The notes beneath the pieces are model-generated. The model worked only from the letters and a program-made list of their open reading frames with translations. It was not told where the DNA came from and searched no databases. 64,000 nt of DNA, taken from NCBI RefSeq assembly GCF_041053055.1, contig NZ_CP163443.1:3286001-3350000 (forward strand), read 5' to 3'. Source of the stretch: Streptomyces sp. R41. Lineage in GTDB: Bacteria > Actinomycetota > Actinomycetes > Streptomycetales > Streptomycetaceae. Shown here piece by piece: positions 17,006-24,529 of this stretch (the stretch's first letter is position 1; each line of letters begins with the position of its first letter). The translations under genes and the position numbers were made by a program.

Positions 17006-18343
17006 CTAAGCCTCGTTCCAGGGGATCTCGCGCACGGCCCGCACAGTGAGGTGCCTACACCTGATGCGCTCGTCCAGCCATGCCGTCACGGGTGGAGAGG
17101 CCAACACCTTCAGGAGGTTCCGGCATGTTTCCTCGCGTCCGTCCAACGGTCGCGCTGTGATGATGTGGTTGTCGACAGCAACGGGAGCATGCCCTGTTAG
17201 CAGCACTCCGACGCCGCGACTGTGTCCCCCCGCGCCCTGGCCCGGCCGCGACGTGCGCCGTATGGCCACAAAAGGCGGTTCTATCAGGCGCCCCGAGAAG
17301 CGACGCAGTTGCTTGGGCACGCCAACATCCCCGGCGGGAGGTAGGGCTCGGGCCTTGAGGAACGGCACCTCAGGACCTTCGTGTGGATCACGGTTGTCCA
17401 CCACGGGCCCGACTCGCACCTCAAACAGATCTTCCAGGCTCTGCGTACTCCGCTCGGCTGTCCACCAGGCTGTATCCGCGCCAGTTCGTCCCTTCGAACG
17501 GCGGTGACGCGTTCCCGACATCAGAAACACATGGATATCTGTGTGCGGGTCGAACTGCCCCTGTGTCTGGACAGCTTGCAAGCTGAGGTGCTCGGCAACT
17601 TGCTGTCGCCATCGCTCGTAGCGACTGCCGCTGCGCAGCACGTCTGGGAGCACGGCAGTCAGTTGACCACCCACGGCGAGCGCCTTGGAAGCCCCAAGGG
17701 TGAACACGGCGGCTTGAGACACTGCGCCAGAAGCCCAACTCCAGTGCTTGTCGGCCGGCATGGCGCCGAAAGGCGGGTTGAGGAGCACGTTGCCGGTGAA
17801 GCTGCGAGCTGAACGCAGTGCAGCCAAGCCGTCCTCGACTCTGAGTGAGCGCAGCACGTTCGAGCGAAGGTGGCCATCGCTCGGTCCGGGTTCGGCTCCT
17901 GCTGCGCGTGTCCTGTGAGCCGCAGCGAGGAACAGGCGTAGTCGTGCGGCAGCTACAAACTCGGGCTGCAGATCGCTGCCCCGTAGGCTCCGCGACCAGA
18001 TGGCTACCGTCTCGTCGGTACTCTTTCCCAAAGGGAGAAGGTCGGATGCGGCAAGCAACAGATCCCCTGCACCGCAGGATGGGTCCCAGAACCTGCAGGT
18101 AGATGAGGGCGAATTTTGCAGCACCTTGCTGAACGACGTGCGTACTGCGCCCGTGGTGAAGAAGGCGCCGTGCGTACGTCTCGTCGTCAAAGGGACGAGC
18201 TGGCGTAGCCGTTCGGAAGCCTGACCGTTCAACGCCAGGCTCACATCCTCTTCGATCCGACGCCATGAGCCACTTGCTACATCCTGCGCAAGGAGAGCTA
18301 GCTCATCGACGTAGGCGGAGTAGGGGCTGGTAGTGCCTCGCAT
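17006..18343 (-). CDS. N6-adenine DNA methyltransferase, first gene of the defence-type operon
   Basis: 445 residues. The S-adenosylmethionine motif DPSCGAGD (87-94) and catalytic NPPF (189-192) identify a gamma-class adenine-N6 DNA methyltransferase; the preceding HGAFFTTG matches the G-x-Y/F-T-P lead-in of type I/IIG enzymes. Residues ~290-440 (PEVPFLKARALPP..., FVAIRRTSRPG, ending REIPWNEA) resemble a target-recognition domain, so it may work without a separate specificity subunit. No restriction endonuclease gene is adjacent. The three genes that follow (dual GHKL, receiver, MBL) are on the same strand after 111 bp, suggesting that methylation marks self DNA while the downstream proteins sense and act. 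Confidence 0.8.
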   Translation of the reverse strand: MRGTTSPYSAYVDELALLAQDVASGSWRRIEEDVSLALNGQASERLRQLVPLTTRRTHGAFFTTGAVRTSFSKVLQNSPSSTCRFWDPSCGAGDLLLAASDLLPLGKSTDETVAIWSRSLRGSDLQPEFVAAARLRLFLAAAHRTRAAGAEPGPSDGHLRSNVLRSLRVEDGLAALRSARSFTGNVLLNPPFGAMPADKHWSWASGAVSQAAVFTLGASKALAVGGQLTAVLPDVLRSGSRYERWRQQVAEHLSLQAVQTQGQFDPHTDIHVFLMSGTRHRRSKGRTGADTAWWTAERSTQSLEDLFEVRVGPVVDNRDPHEGPEVPFLKARALPPAGDVGVPKQLRRFSGRLIEPPFVAIRRTSRPGQGAGGHSRGVGVLLTGHAPVAVDNHIITARPLDGREETCRNLLKVLASPPVTAWLDERIRCRHLTVRAVREIPWNEA

Positions 18344-18530
18344 GTGGGCGATGCGCCTTTCTGAGTCGCCAACACTGTAGGCACTTCAGGGTGTGCCCGG
18401 TTGTCAGATTCTGCAGCAGGGAACTTGGCGCGTCTATGTGGTGGCGCACGCTGGGGATTTGAGGACGGCTCATGCAACACGAGGTCGGCGTAGCCGGCCG
18501 CTCCGGGCGGCATCTGGCTGCACATACGCG

Positions 18531-18570
18531 AAGACCCCGGCCTCAGCGTTTCCGCTGGTGACGGGGTCTT
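18531..18570. terminator. Hairpin downstream of the tRNA-Arg remnant
   Basis: AAGACCCC (18531) and GGGGTCTT (18563) enclose a second stem CAGCG-TTTC-CGCTG. It sits where the terminator of a minus-strand tRNA-Arg would be, 18 bp past the remnant's acceptor end, so it is probably the original tRNA terminator carried along. It can also stop transcripts from either side. Confidence 0.6.
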
Positions 18571-18588
18571 TGGGCACCTCATAAGGGG

Positions 18589-18634
18589 TGCCCCCGGCAG
18601 GATTCGAACCTGCGCACACGGCTTCGGAGGCCGT
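18589..18634 (-). repeat. tRNA-Arg(CCG) 3'-half remnant, right copy
   Basis: The minus strand gives anticodon stem-loop ACGGC-CTCCGAA-GCCGT (anticodon CCG), T arm GCAGG-TTCGAAT-CCTGC and acceptor 3' strand CGGGGGC-A. The matching 5' acceptor strand GCCCCCG and a D arm are absent from the following 60 bp, so this is a 3' half and not a gene. It is a direct repeat of 6992-7033. The working tRNA-Arg(CCG) must lie outside the window. Confidence 0.75.
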
Positions 18635-18714
18635 GACCGCGTCGCCTGCCGCGCGACGGACAGTCAAGGCTGTGCGGAAACTGTTGGTACTCGGCTGATC
18701 TGCCGACATGCAGA

Positions 18715-18743
18715 GGGGCTATGAACTGCTCGTTCGTAGCCCC
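18715..18743 (-). terminator. Hairpin after the DUF397 gene
   Basis: GGGGCTA-TGAAC ... GTTCG-TAGCCCC, with arms of about 11 bp and one mismatch, beginning 11 bp past the DUF397 stop. Confidence 0.6.
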
Positions 18744-18753
18744 GCGTTATGTG

Positions 18754-18948
18754 TCAGAGCCCTGCCACAAAGTCCACGAACGCAGCCCACTCCGAGCTCC
18801 GGAAGGCGAGGGGGTCGCGGGCGGGATCCTTGGAGTCGCGGACGTGGATGGTGCCGGGCGTTGCAGCGACCTCGAGGCATTCGCCGCCCTCGTTACCGCT
18901 GTAGGTGCTCTTGAACCAGGCGAGGCGCGCGCATTCCGCGGTGTTCAT
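18754..18948 (-). CDS. DUF397 family protein (64 aa)
   Basis: A 64-residue protein with the standard DUF397 pattern: WFKSTYSGNEGGECLEVA, then VRDSKDPARDPLAF and the C-terminal EWAAFVDFVAGL. DUF397 proteins are small actinobacterial partners of XRE-DUF5753 regulators, in BldB/WhiJ-type developmental modules that are thought to behave like toxin-antitoxin pairs. It overlaps the regulator gene by 4 bp (ATGA), so the two are coupled. Confidence 0.9.
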   Translation of the reverse strand: MNTAECARLAWFKSTYSGNEGGECLEVAATPGTIHVRDSKDPARDPLAFRSSEWAAFVDFVAGL

Positions 18949-19802
18949 CGTTCCCCCAGCAAATCCTCCATCAGGTCCAAGGACTCCCTTGGCGTGAGCG
19001 CCTGGGCCCTGATGCTGCCGTAACGTGCGGCCAGGATACGTACTTCCTCGGTGTCCGTGATCAGTCGGCTGCTGTTCTGCGCCTCCGTGTATCCCACCTG
19101 CGCCTTCCCCTTCGGGGTGAGGAGGACGAACGCGCCACCCATTCCAGCATGCTCCACCCGGTCCGTCGGCATCACCTGAAGCTCCACGTTGCGCAGTCGT
19201 CCGAGCTTGATCAGCTGCTCCAACTGCCCCTTGTGGACATCCAGACCACCGATTGGTCGTCGCAGTACCACTTCCTCGATGACTGCCGTCACCATGGGAA
19301 GAGGCCAGCGCGTCAGAATCTCTTGCCGGTCCATCCGGGAGGCCACCCGCTGCTCGATGATGTCCTCGCTCAGAAGCGGCTTGCGCATCTCATAGAGGGC
19401 ACGGGTCCGCCGCTGGGTCTGCAACAGGCCGGGAACGTCATGATTGTTGTAGAAGTTGATCTCAACCGTGTCCCGCTCCAACCGCGCGTAATCTCTGAAC
19501 CAAGCCGGATGCCGAACCCTCGCCTTCGCCTTGGCCTTCTCAACATCCTCAATCGTGGCCTTCAACAGCCCACCAGCATCCAGCAGTTCATCGGCCGCCT
19601 CCAGGAACTCCCTCTGCGGCGTCCGTCTCCCCCGCTCCAGCGACGAGACCAGGTCCTCGCTGTATCCGAGCCGGTCCCCCAGCTCCTTCTGCGTGAGCCC
19701 GGCCCGCTCCCGAAGTACCTTGACCTGCTTGCCGATCGCACGGTTCAGGTCGCTGGACTGCTCACCCTCGTCGTACGTCTCCTGCGACTCCGTCACCGTC
19801 AT
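18945..19802 (-). CDS. XRE-family regulator with DUF5753 domain
   Basis: 285 residues from MTVTESQET; the frame extends nine codons further but this start is more typical. Residues ~20-75 form an XRE helix-turn-helix (VKVLRERAGLTQKELGDRLG ... SSLERGRRTP). The rest is the DUF5753 domain, with FYNNHDVPGLLQTQRRTRAL and the C-terminal ARYGSIRAQALTPRESLDLM. Together with DUF397 and the divergent HATPase gene it forms the WhiJ-type triplet frequent in Streptomyces. It lies inside the rnpB-bounded island but outside the tRNA-bounded part. Confidence 0.9.
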   Translation of the reverse strand: MTVTESQETYDEGEQSSDLNRAIGKQVKVLRERAGLTQKELGDRLGYSEDLVSSLERGRRTPQREFLEAADELLDAGGLLKATIEDVEKAKAKARVRHPAWFRDYARLERDTVEINFYNNHDVPGLLQTQRRTRALYEMRKPLLSEDIIEQRVASRMDRQEILTRWPLPMVTAVIEEVVLRRPIGGLDVHKGQLEQLIKLGRLRNVELQVMPTDRVEHAGMGGAFVLLTPKGKAQVGYTEAQNSSRLITDTEEVRILAARYGSIRAQALTPRESLDLMEDLLGER

Positions 19803-19943
19803 CACAACACCCGCCCTGCCGTCCCACACCCCACCAGGTCACGGCCGACACCCCGTACAGGACACCGTCCGTACCGGTACACACACCCTGCGTACCGAAG
19901 GATTCCCTGGTCAGGGTAGAGCGAGGCGGCCACGCTCAGTGAC

Positions 19944-20411
19944 ATGAAGTCAGAAATCTCCACCCGGCACTTCACCCAACTCCTCAGCGCCACGCCTCGC
20001 GGCGCCCGCCTGGCGCGGCTGCTGGCTGTGCAGCAACTCGACGAGTGGGGCTGGCCGCCCAGCTGCGAGGTGAGCGAGTCCGCGGCGCTGGTCGTCGCCG
20101 AGTTGGCGGCGAACGCGGTTGCGCACGGGCGCGTGAAGGGGCGTGGGTTCCGGCTCACGCTGACTGTCGAGGCCTCGGACACGCTCCGTATCGAAGTGGC
20201 CGATTCGCGAGGCGACCGCCGGCCCCTGGCCCGTCGTACCGCGAGTCCCACCGACGAGACGGGGCGCGGGCTGCTCCTCGTCGACGCCCTGACTGCGCGG
20301 TGGGGCACTGAGCCATGGCCGCCGTCCGGCAAGGTCGTGTGGGCGGAGATCGGTCTTCCCCGCCTTGTGCTCACTGCTTCCGCACGGGAAAAGGCCCCGA
20401 CCGGGCCGTAA
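19944..20411 (+). CDS. HATPase_c_2 ATP-binding protein (anti-sigma/RsbW-like)
   Basis: 155 residues with the SpoIIAB/RsbW ATPase pattern: LVVAELAANAVAHGRVKG (N box), LRIEVADSRGDRRP (G1 box) and ETGRGLLLVDALTARWG (G2 box). In Streptomyces these proteins stand beside XRE-DUF5753/DUF397 pairs and are presumed signalling ATPases that bind sigma factors or the regulator. It is divergent from the XRE gene; the 141-bp region between them should hold both promoters. It ends 11 bp before the rnpB-side repeat. Confidence 0.85.
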   Translation: MKSEISTRHFTQLLSATPRGARLARLLAVQQLDEWGWPPSCEVSESAALVVAELAANAVAHGRVKGRGFRLTLTVEASDTLRIEVADSRGDRRPLARRTASPTDETGRGLLLVDALTARWGTEPWPPSGKVVWAEIGLPRLVLTASAREKAPTGP

Positions 20412-20421
20412 GGCCAGGCCA

Positions 20422-20457
20422 GAGCCCTGATGGCAGACGAGTCGGGCTATACGCCGG
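20422..20457 (-). repeat. Right island boundary: rnpB 3' end and flank (attR-like)
   Basis: The last ~30 bp of rnpB plus 6 bp of downstream flank, repeated at 6908-6943 with 32 of 36 identities. This copy is intact and functional, as expected if the element regenerates the RNA gene's 3' end on integration. Confidence 0.65.
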
Positions 20458-20832
20458 GTTCTGTCGCCCGGTCGCCTCGCGGCGGCCGGGGAGACGGCCA
20501 TCCATCTAGGACCGACGTTGCCGTCGGCCTCGTGCGGTCTACCCGCGGACTCGGGCGGGCAGCCCTCGAACGTCCGCGCAGGAGCACCGGGGTGCTCCCT
20601 CTTGACCTTGCTCCGGGTGGGGTTTACCTAGCCGCCTGAGTCGCCTCAGGCGCTGGTGGTCTCTTACACCACCGTTTCACCCTTACCAGGGATCGAGATC
20701 CCTGGCGGTTTGCTTTCTGTGGCACTGTCCCGCGGGTTACCCCGGGTGGCCGTTAGCCACCACCCTGCCCTGTGGAGCCCGGACGTTCCTCGGGGAGGTC
20801 CACAAGAACCTCCACGCGGCCGTCCGCCCGGC
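20428..20832 (-). ncRNA. rnpB: RNase P RNA (class A, actinobacterial)
   Basis: The minus strand contains the conserved blocks of bacterial RNase P RNA: GAGGAACGTCCGGGCTCCAC near the 5' end, GGTGGCTAACGGCCACC, GGGACAGTGCCACAGAAA, and the 3' block GAACCCGGCGTATAGCCC. The ends GGCGGACGG and TCGTCTGCC can pair as helix P1, giving a length of about 405 nt, normal for Streptomyces. RNase P matures tRNA 5' ends. End positions are accurate to a few bases. The EamA exporter frame on the same strand runs about 80 bp into its 5' part. Confidence 0.95.
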
Positions 20833-21727
20833 TCGTCTGCCGTGTCGACCATGGTACCGGGCGTGGAGCGCGCCTCGGTCCGGCCGTCGCGAGGACCGAG
20901 CCCGCCAGGATCAGGGCGAAGGCCACGGCGATCCCCGCCGTCAGGCTTTCGTCCAGGAAGAGGGCTCCCGCCGCCACCGCGACGGCCGGGTTGACGTACG
21001 TGATCACCGTCGCCCTCGTGGGGCCCGCCTCCTTGATCAGTTCCAGGAAGGCGACGAAGGCGACCGCCGTGCAGATGACGCCCAGGCCGGCGAGGGCCGA
21101 CAGGACCTCCGGGGATGGGGGTGCGGAAGGCCAGGTCGCGGCCGCCGCGGGGGCGTACACCAGCGCCGCCAGGGCCAGGCAGGGGGCCGTGAGCTGGAGC
21201 GTCGGTACGTCCTTCAGGTGGCGCGCCGCGATCACCGGCGCGGTCGCGTAGCCGATGACCGTCAGCAGTACCTCGACCAGCGAGCGGGCGTCGCCGCCCG
21301 TCAGGTGCGGGACGGTGAGGACCGCGACGCCGGACAGGCCCAGGGCCAGGCCCGTCATCCGGCGGGCGCCGAGCCGTTCCGTGTCGCCGAAGAGGCGGGC
21401 CGCGGCGACTCCGACGATCGGTACGCCCGCGATCAGCAGGCCCGCGGTGGAGCTGGACAGATGGCGCTCGGCGTCCGTGAGGGTCCACCAGGGGACCATG
21501 ATCTCGATGCAGGCGAAGGCCAGCATGGGGCGCCAGTGGGTTCGTACGGTCCGGGTCAGGCCGCCTTGGCGTATCGCGAAGGGGAGCAGCAGCGCGGCGC
21601 CCACCGTGCAGCGCGTGAACACCACCATGGACGGGGACACGCCATCCACCGCCACCTTGATCATCAGGTAGGGAATGCCCCAGACCACTCCCATCAGGGA
21701 GAACAAGAACCAGCCACGTGCAGTCAT
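20753..21727 (-). CDS. EamA/DMT-family transporter, C-terminus overlapping rnpB
   Basis: 324 residues with about ten hydrophobic segments in two EamA repeats, starting MTARGWFLFSLMGVVWGIPYLMIK, a classic EamA first helix (GxxWGxxF). It is a predicted drug/metabolite exporter of unknown substrate in the cytoplasmic membrane. The last ~26 codons are read from rnpB sequence: DLPEERPGSTGQGGG and the TAA stop come from the conserved 5' domain of the RNA. The tail is hydrophilic and not part of the membrane fold. The AraC-type gene upstream on the same strand is 49 bp away. Confidence 0.85.
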   Translation of the reverse strand: MTARGWFLFSLMGVVWGIPYLMIKVAVDGVSPSMVVFTRCTVGAALLLPFAIRQGGLTRTVRTHWRPMLAFACIEIMVPWWTLTDAERHLSSSTAGLLIAGVPIVGVAAARLFGDTERLGARRMTGLALGLSGVAVLTVPHLTGGDARSLVEVLLTVIGYATAPVIAARHLKDVPTLQLTAPCLALAALVYAPAAAATWPSAPPSPEVLSALAGLGVICTAVAFVAFLELIKEAGPTRATVITYVNPAVAVAAGALFLDESLTAGIAVAFALILAGSVLATAGPRRAPRPVPWSTRQTSRADGRVEVLVDLPEERPGSTGQGGG

Positions 21728-21776
21728 AGGGACAGTTTCGGCCGCGTCGGCGGCCGGGGTCTTGAACGCTGTTGCA

Positions 21777-22601
21777 CTACGGCGACGGGGACACGCTGGC
21801 GCGGTACGCGGCCGGAGTCACTCCCAGCACCCGCCGGAACCAGCGCGTCAGGTGTGCCTGGTCCGCGAAGCCCACGAGCGAGGCCACCTCCGCCGGTCGC
21901 AGCCCGGATTCCAGCAGCCCACGGGCCCGGTTCACCCGGTGCTGGGCCAGCCAGGCGTACGGCGGTATCCCCATCGTCGTACGGAAGGCGCGCAGGAGTT
22001 GGTAGCGGGACAGGCCCAGGTCGCTGGCGAGGGAGGCGAGGGAGGGGGGCGCCTGGAGTTCGTCGGCCAGGCGGTCGCGTACGGCGTGGGCTATGTGGGC
22101 CGCTCCCGGGACCGTGTCGCAGGCCGGGCGAGCCGTGGAGTGGCGCCGGGCCAGGGCCGTGAACAGCCACGGGAGGCGGGACTCGGCCTCCAACGGGTCG
22201 GGGCAGACGCTCAGTTCGGTGTGCGCGGTGCGCAGGGCGGCGGCCAGCTCGGGGTCGTCGAGGACGGGTTCGCGGAAGTGCGGGAGGCCGCCCAGGGTGC
22301 CCTCGGCGAGCAGGGAGGGCTCGGCGTACAGGGCCCGGTAGGCGTAGCCGTCGGAGGCGGCCGGGCCGCCGGTGTGCATCTCGCCGGGGGCCAGGACGGC
22401 GATCGAGCCGGGGCCGGTGTGGATGCGGCCGCCTCGGTAGTCGATGATCTCCGAGCCGCCGACGCAGACGCCGATGGTGAACTCGTCGTGGGCGTGCGGC
22501 GCGTAGCGGAACGTGTCGAAGCGGGCGGTCAGCAGGTCGAGGGGCCGGCCGTCACGGCCGAGCGTGGCCCGGGTCCAGTGGGCCTCTTCGCGTACGGTCA
22601 C
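21777..22601 (-). CDS. AraC-family transcriptional regulator with cupin sensor
   Basis: 274 residues from a GTG at 22601 preceded by GGGGAGG. The N-terminal cupin-like sensor includes HAHDEFTIGVCVGG (metal-type His motif) and LAPGEMHTG. The C-terminal ~100 residues carry the double AraC HTH: LASLASDLGLSRYQLLRAF, then PAEVASLVGFADQAHLTRWF with the usual terminal P. Many such proteins control a neighbouring exporter; here the EamA gene follows in the same direction. Confidence 0.85.
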   Translation of the reverse strand: MTVREEAHWTRATLGRDGRPLDLLTARFDTFRYAPHAHDEFTIGVCVGGSEIIDYRGGRIHTGPGSIAVLAPGEMHTGGPAASDGYAYRALYAEPSLLAEGTLGGLPHFREPVLDDPELAAALRTAHTELSVCPDPLEAESRLPWLFTALARRHSTARPACDTVPGAAHIAHAVRDRLADELQAPPSLASLASDLGLSRYQLLRAFRTTMGIPPYAWLAQHRVNRARGLLESGLRPAEVASLVGFADQAHLTRWFRRVLGVTPAAYRASVSPSP

Positions 22602-22630
22602 GGTCGCCTCCCCCGGCTCCTGCGGTCTTC

Positions 22631-22831
22631 TCAGGGGTGCAACGCCCGCGTCCCCCGTTTCCATGCCGCGTCCAGATCCGCATCGTCCGGAAACCGCCCG
22701 TGGATCTCCAGGATCACCATCCCGTGGGGGAACGCCCAGGTCGCGCGGGCGAGGTCCAGATCGCCTCCGCACACCCGCATCAGCGGTGCGGCGGCCCGGT
22801 CCTCCAGGCCCGCCGGGAGGGACGCGCGCGG
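22631..22831 (-). pseudogene. Remnant of a TetR regulator C-terminus
   Basis: The frame ending at 22631 reads SLPAGLEDRAAAPLMR ... ARATWAFPHGMVILEIHGRF, closely resembling the C-terminal WHG-type domain of TetR regulators (GLHGLVSLELFGH). No N-terminal HTH precedes it. The bases upstream run into the end of the RNB gene region, so it looks like a decayed fragment. A short translated ORF from the ATG at 22780 (49 residues) is possible but unlikely to function. Confidence 0.5.
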
Positions 22832-22866
22832 CCGCGGCCGGGGTTCGGCACCGGTCGAGTAGGGTT

Positions 22867-22893
22867 CCCTCGATCGTGGCACACGATCAAGGG
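22867..22893 (-). terminator. Hairpin after the RNB ribonuclease gene
   Basis: CCCT-C-GATCGTG - GCA - CACGATC-A-AGGG: 7-bp inner and 4-bp outer stems, 27 bp past the RNB stop. It could also serve as an operator because the inner palindrome is perfect. Confidence 0.5.
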
Positions 22894-22919
22894 CGCCGTC
22901 AGGGTTGGCCCGCAGGCCC

Positions 22920-24353
22920 TCACGCGGGCGCGAACTGCACCTTCGCCGTTCCCGGGTCCGCTTGGGTGAGCCGTACCCGCAACCGCTCCCCCAGCGGCAG
23001 CGCGGCCGTGCCGCCCGCGATGCGGGCGAAGACCGCCGGGGACTCCAGTTGCACGGTTCCGACGGTGGGTTCGTGTTCCTGTACGTCGACCACGCAGCCC
23101 TCGAAGATGTCGCCGACGCGGTCCTTGAGCAGCGCGGCCTCCACGATGTCGACGCACTCGCGTTCGACGGTGCCCGCGCGCCGGGCGCCGTCGGCCATCT
23201 GCCCGGGGAGGTCGTCGAGGGCCGCGAGGACCCACTCGGGGGGCGGCTGATCCGCGGCGGCCGCGAGGCAGATCTCCGAGGCGTAGCGGTCGGCGAGGCG
23301 GCGCAGGGGGGCCGTGCAGTGGGCGTAGGGCGCGGCCACAGCGGCGTGGGAGGTGAGCTCCGGGCGGACGCCGTCCCGGAACACCGTGTAGCCGGCGCCG
23401 CGCAACAGCGTCGTGCACTCCAGGAGGAAGGCCGCGTGGTGCGGCCAGTGCGGGTCGAGGGAGCGGATGAGCTCCGCGTACGAGACATGGTGCGGCCAGT
23501 CGATGCGGAGGGCCTTGGCCGTACGGCGGAGGCGGCCGACCGCGCCGTCGGGGGCGGCGGGCAGCGTGCGCAGCACCCCCGTGCCGTGCGCGAGCATCAG
23601 CTCGGCCGCCGTCATCCCGGTGAGCAGAGAGAGTTGCGCGTTCCAGCCCTCGACGGGGAGCGGGGCGCGGTAGACGAGTTCGTACATCCCGTCCTCGTCG
23701 ACGATCTCCTGCTCGGGGACGTTCAACGAGATGCCGCCGCGCTCGACCTCCAGTCGTTCACGGGCCTCCCCGATCTCCTTGAGGAGGGCCAGCGGCTCCT
23801 CCGCCGTCCCCGCCCCGATCCGCTTCTGCGCATGCGTGTAGTCGAGCTTGGCGCGGCTGCGTACGAGGGCACGGCGTACGTCGGTCGCCTCCGTACGGCC
23901 GTCCGTGTCGAGGTCGATCGTCCACAGCACGGCCGGGCAGGTCTGGTCCGGGAGCAGACTGGCGGTGCCTTCGGAGAGCTGGGCCGGGTGCAGGGGGACC
24001 TTCTCGTCCGGGAAGTAGAGGGTCTGGACGCGGCGGTGGGCCTCGGCGTCCAAGGCGCCGCCGGGTGCGACGAAGGCGGCGACGTCGGCGATGGCGTACC
24101 GGACGCGGTAGCCGCGCTTCTCGCGGCGCTCGAGGTGCATCGCCTGGTCGAGGTCGGTGGAGGTCGGGGGGTCGATGGTGAAGAGGGGGATGTCCGTCGC
24201 GTCGTAGGAAGGCAGGCGGGGTGGCCGCGCGGCCTCGGTCAGGACATCGGGCGGGAAGTTCTCGGACACCCCCAGCTCGGTCCGCAGCGCGCGGAGGGCG
24301 GCTCGCAGGGGAGCCTCCGGTGCACCGGTGACGCGTATGTGGCGGCGAGGCAT
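22920..24353 (-). CDS. RNB-domain exoribonuclease (RNase II family)
   Basis: 477 residues. The RNB catalytic signature TIDPPTSTDLDQA (about 60-72) has the metal-binding aspartates of RNase II/R. It continues with VRYAIADVAAFV, YFPDEKVPLHPAQLSEG and, near the C-terminus, APYAHCTAPLRRLADRY, all standard. It lacks the full N-terminal cold-shock domains and has only a short C-terminal S1-like part, as in the compact actinobacterial version. It should degrade RNA 3' to 5' in the cytoplasm. Confidence 0.92.
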   Translation of the reverse strand: MPRRHIRVTGAPEAPLRAALRALRTELGVSENFPPDVLTEAARPPRLPSYDATDIPLFTIDPPTSTDLDQAMHLERREKRGYRVRYAIADVAAFVAPGGALDAEAHRRVQTLYFPDEKVPLHPAQLSEGTASLLPDQTCPAVLWTIDLDTDGRTEATDVRRALVRSRAKLDYTHAQKRIGAGTAEEPLALLKEIGEARERLEVERGGISLNVPEQEIVDEDGMYELVYRAPLPVEGWNAQLSLLTGMTAAELMLAHGTGVLRTLPAAPDGAVGRLRRTAKALRIDWPHHVSYAELIRSLDPHWPHHAAFLLECTTLLRGAGYTVFRDGVRPELTSHAAVAAPYAHCTAPLRRLADRYASEICLAAAADQPPPEWVLAALDDLPGQMADGARRAGTVERECVDIVEAALLKDRVGDIFEGCVVDVQEHEPTVGTVQLESPAVFARIAGGTAALPLGERLRVRLTQADPGTAKVQFAPA

Positions 24354-24378
24354 ACGGCGAGCGTAGGACGCGCTCCTT

Positions 24379-24483
24379 CACCCGGCACCCCGAGTTCGCC
24401 CGGCATCTTGAGTTCGGCCGGCACCCGGAGTACGCCTTGCTCCGGGAGCTCGCCCCGCACTCCGAATTCACCCGGTACCCCGA
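24379..24483. repeat. Degenerate short repeats upstream of yaaA
   Basis: Several decayed copies of a unit of about 20 bp around GAGTTCGCCCGGCA between the RNB start and the YaaA gene. No other structure is visible in this 176-bp gap. Confidence 0.4.
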
Positions 24484-24529
24484 CCGCTTAGGCTGGCGCG
24501 GGCCACACCACCGTTAGGAGAACCACACC

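Noticed and set aside
17006..18343. Complete type I or type II restriction-modification system
   Set aside because: Only the methyltransferase is present; no HsdR helicase or dedicated endonuclease gene is adjacent, and the Shedu-like nuclease is a separate cassette in the same orientation but 4.5 kb away.
18589..18634. Functional tRNA-Arg gene
   Set aside because: The T arm, anticodon arm and 3' acceptor are perfect, but no D arm or complementary 5' acceptor strand follows within a plausible distance.
6900..20460. Integrase or recombinase gene within the island
   Set aside because: No tyrosine or serine recombinase motifs found in any frame of the island; only an IS5-type relic at 7249-7470.
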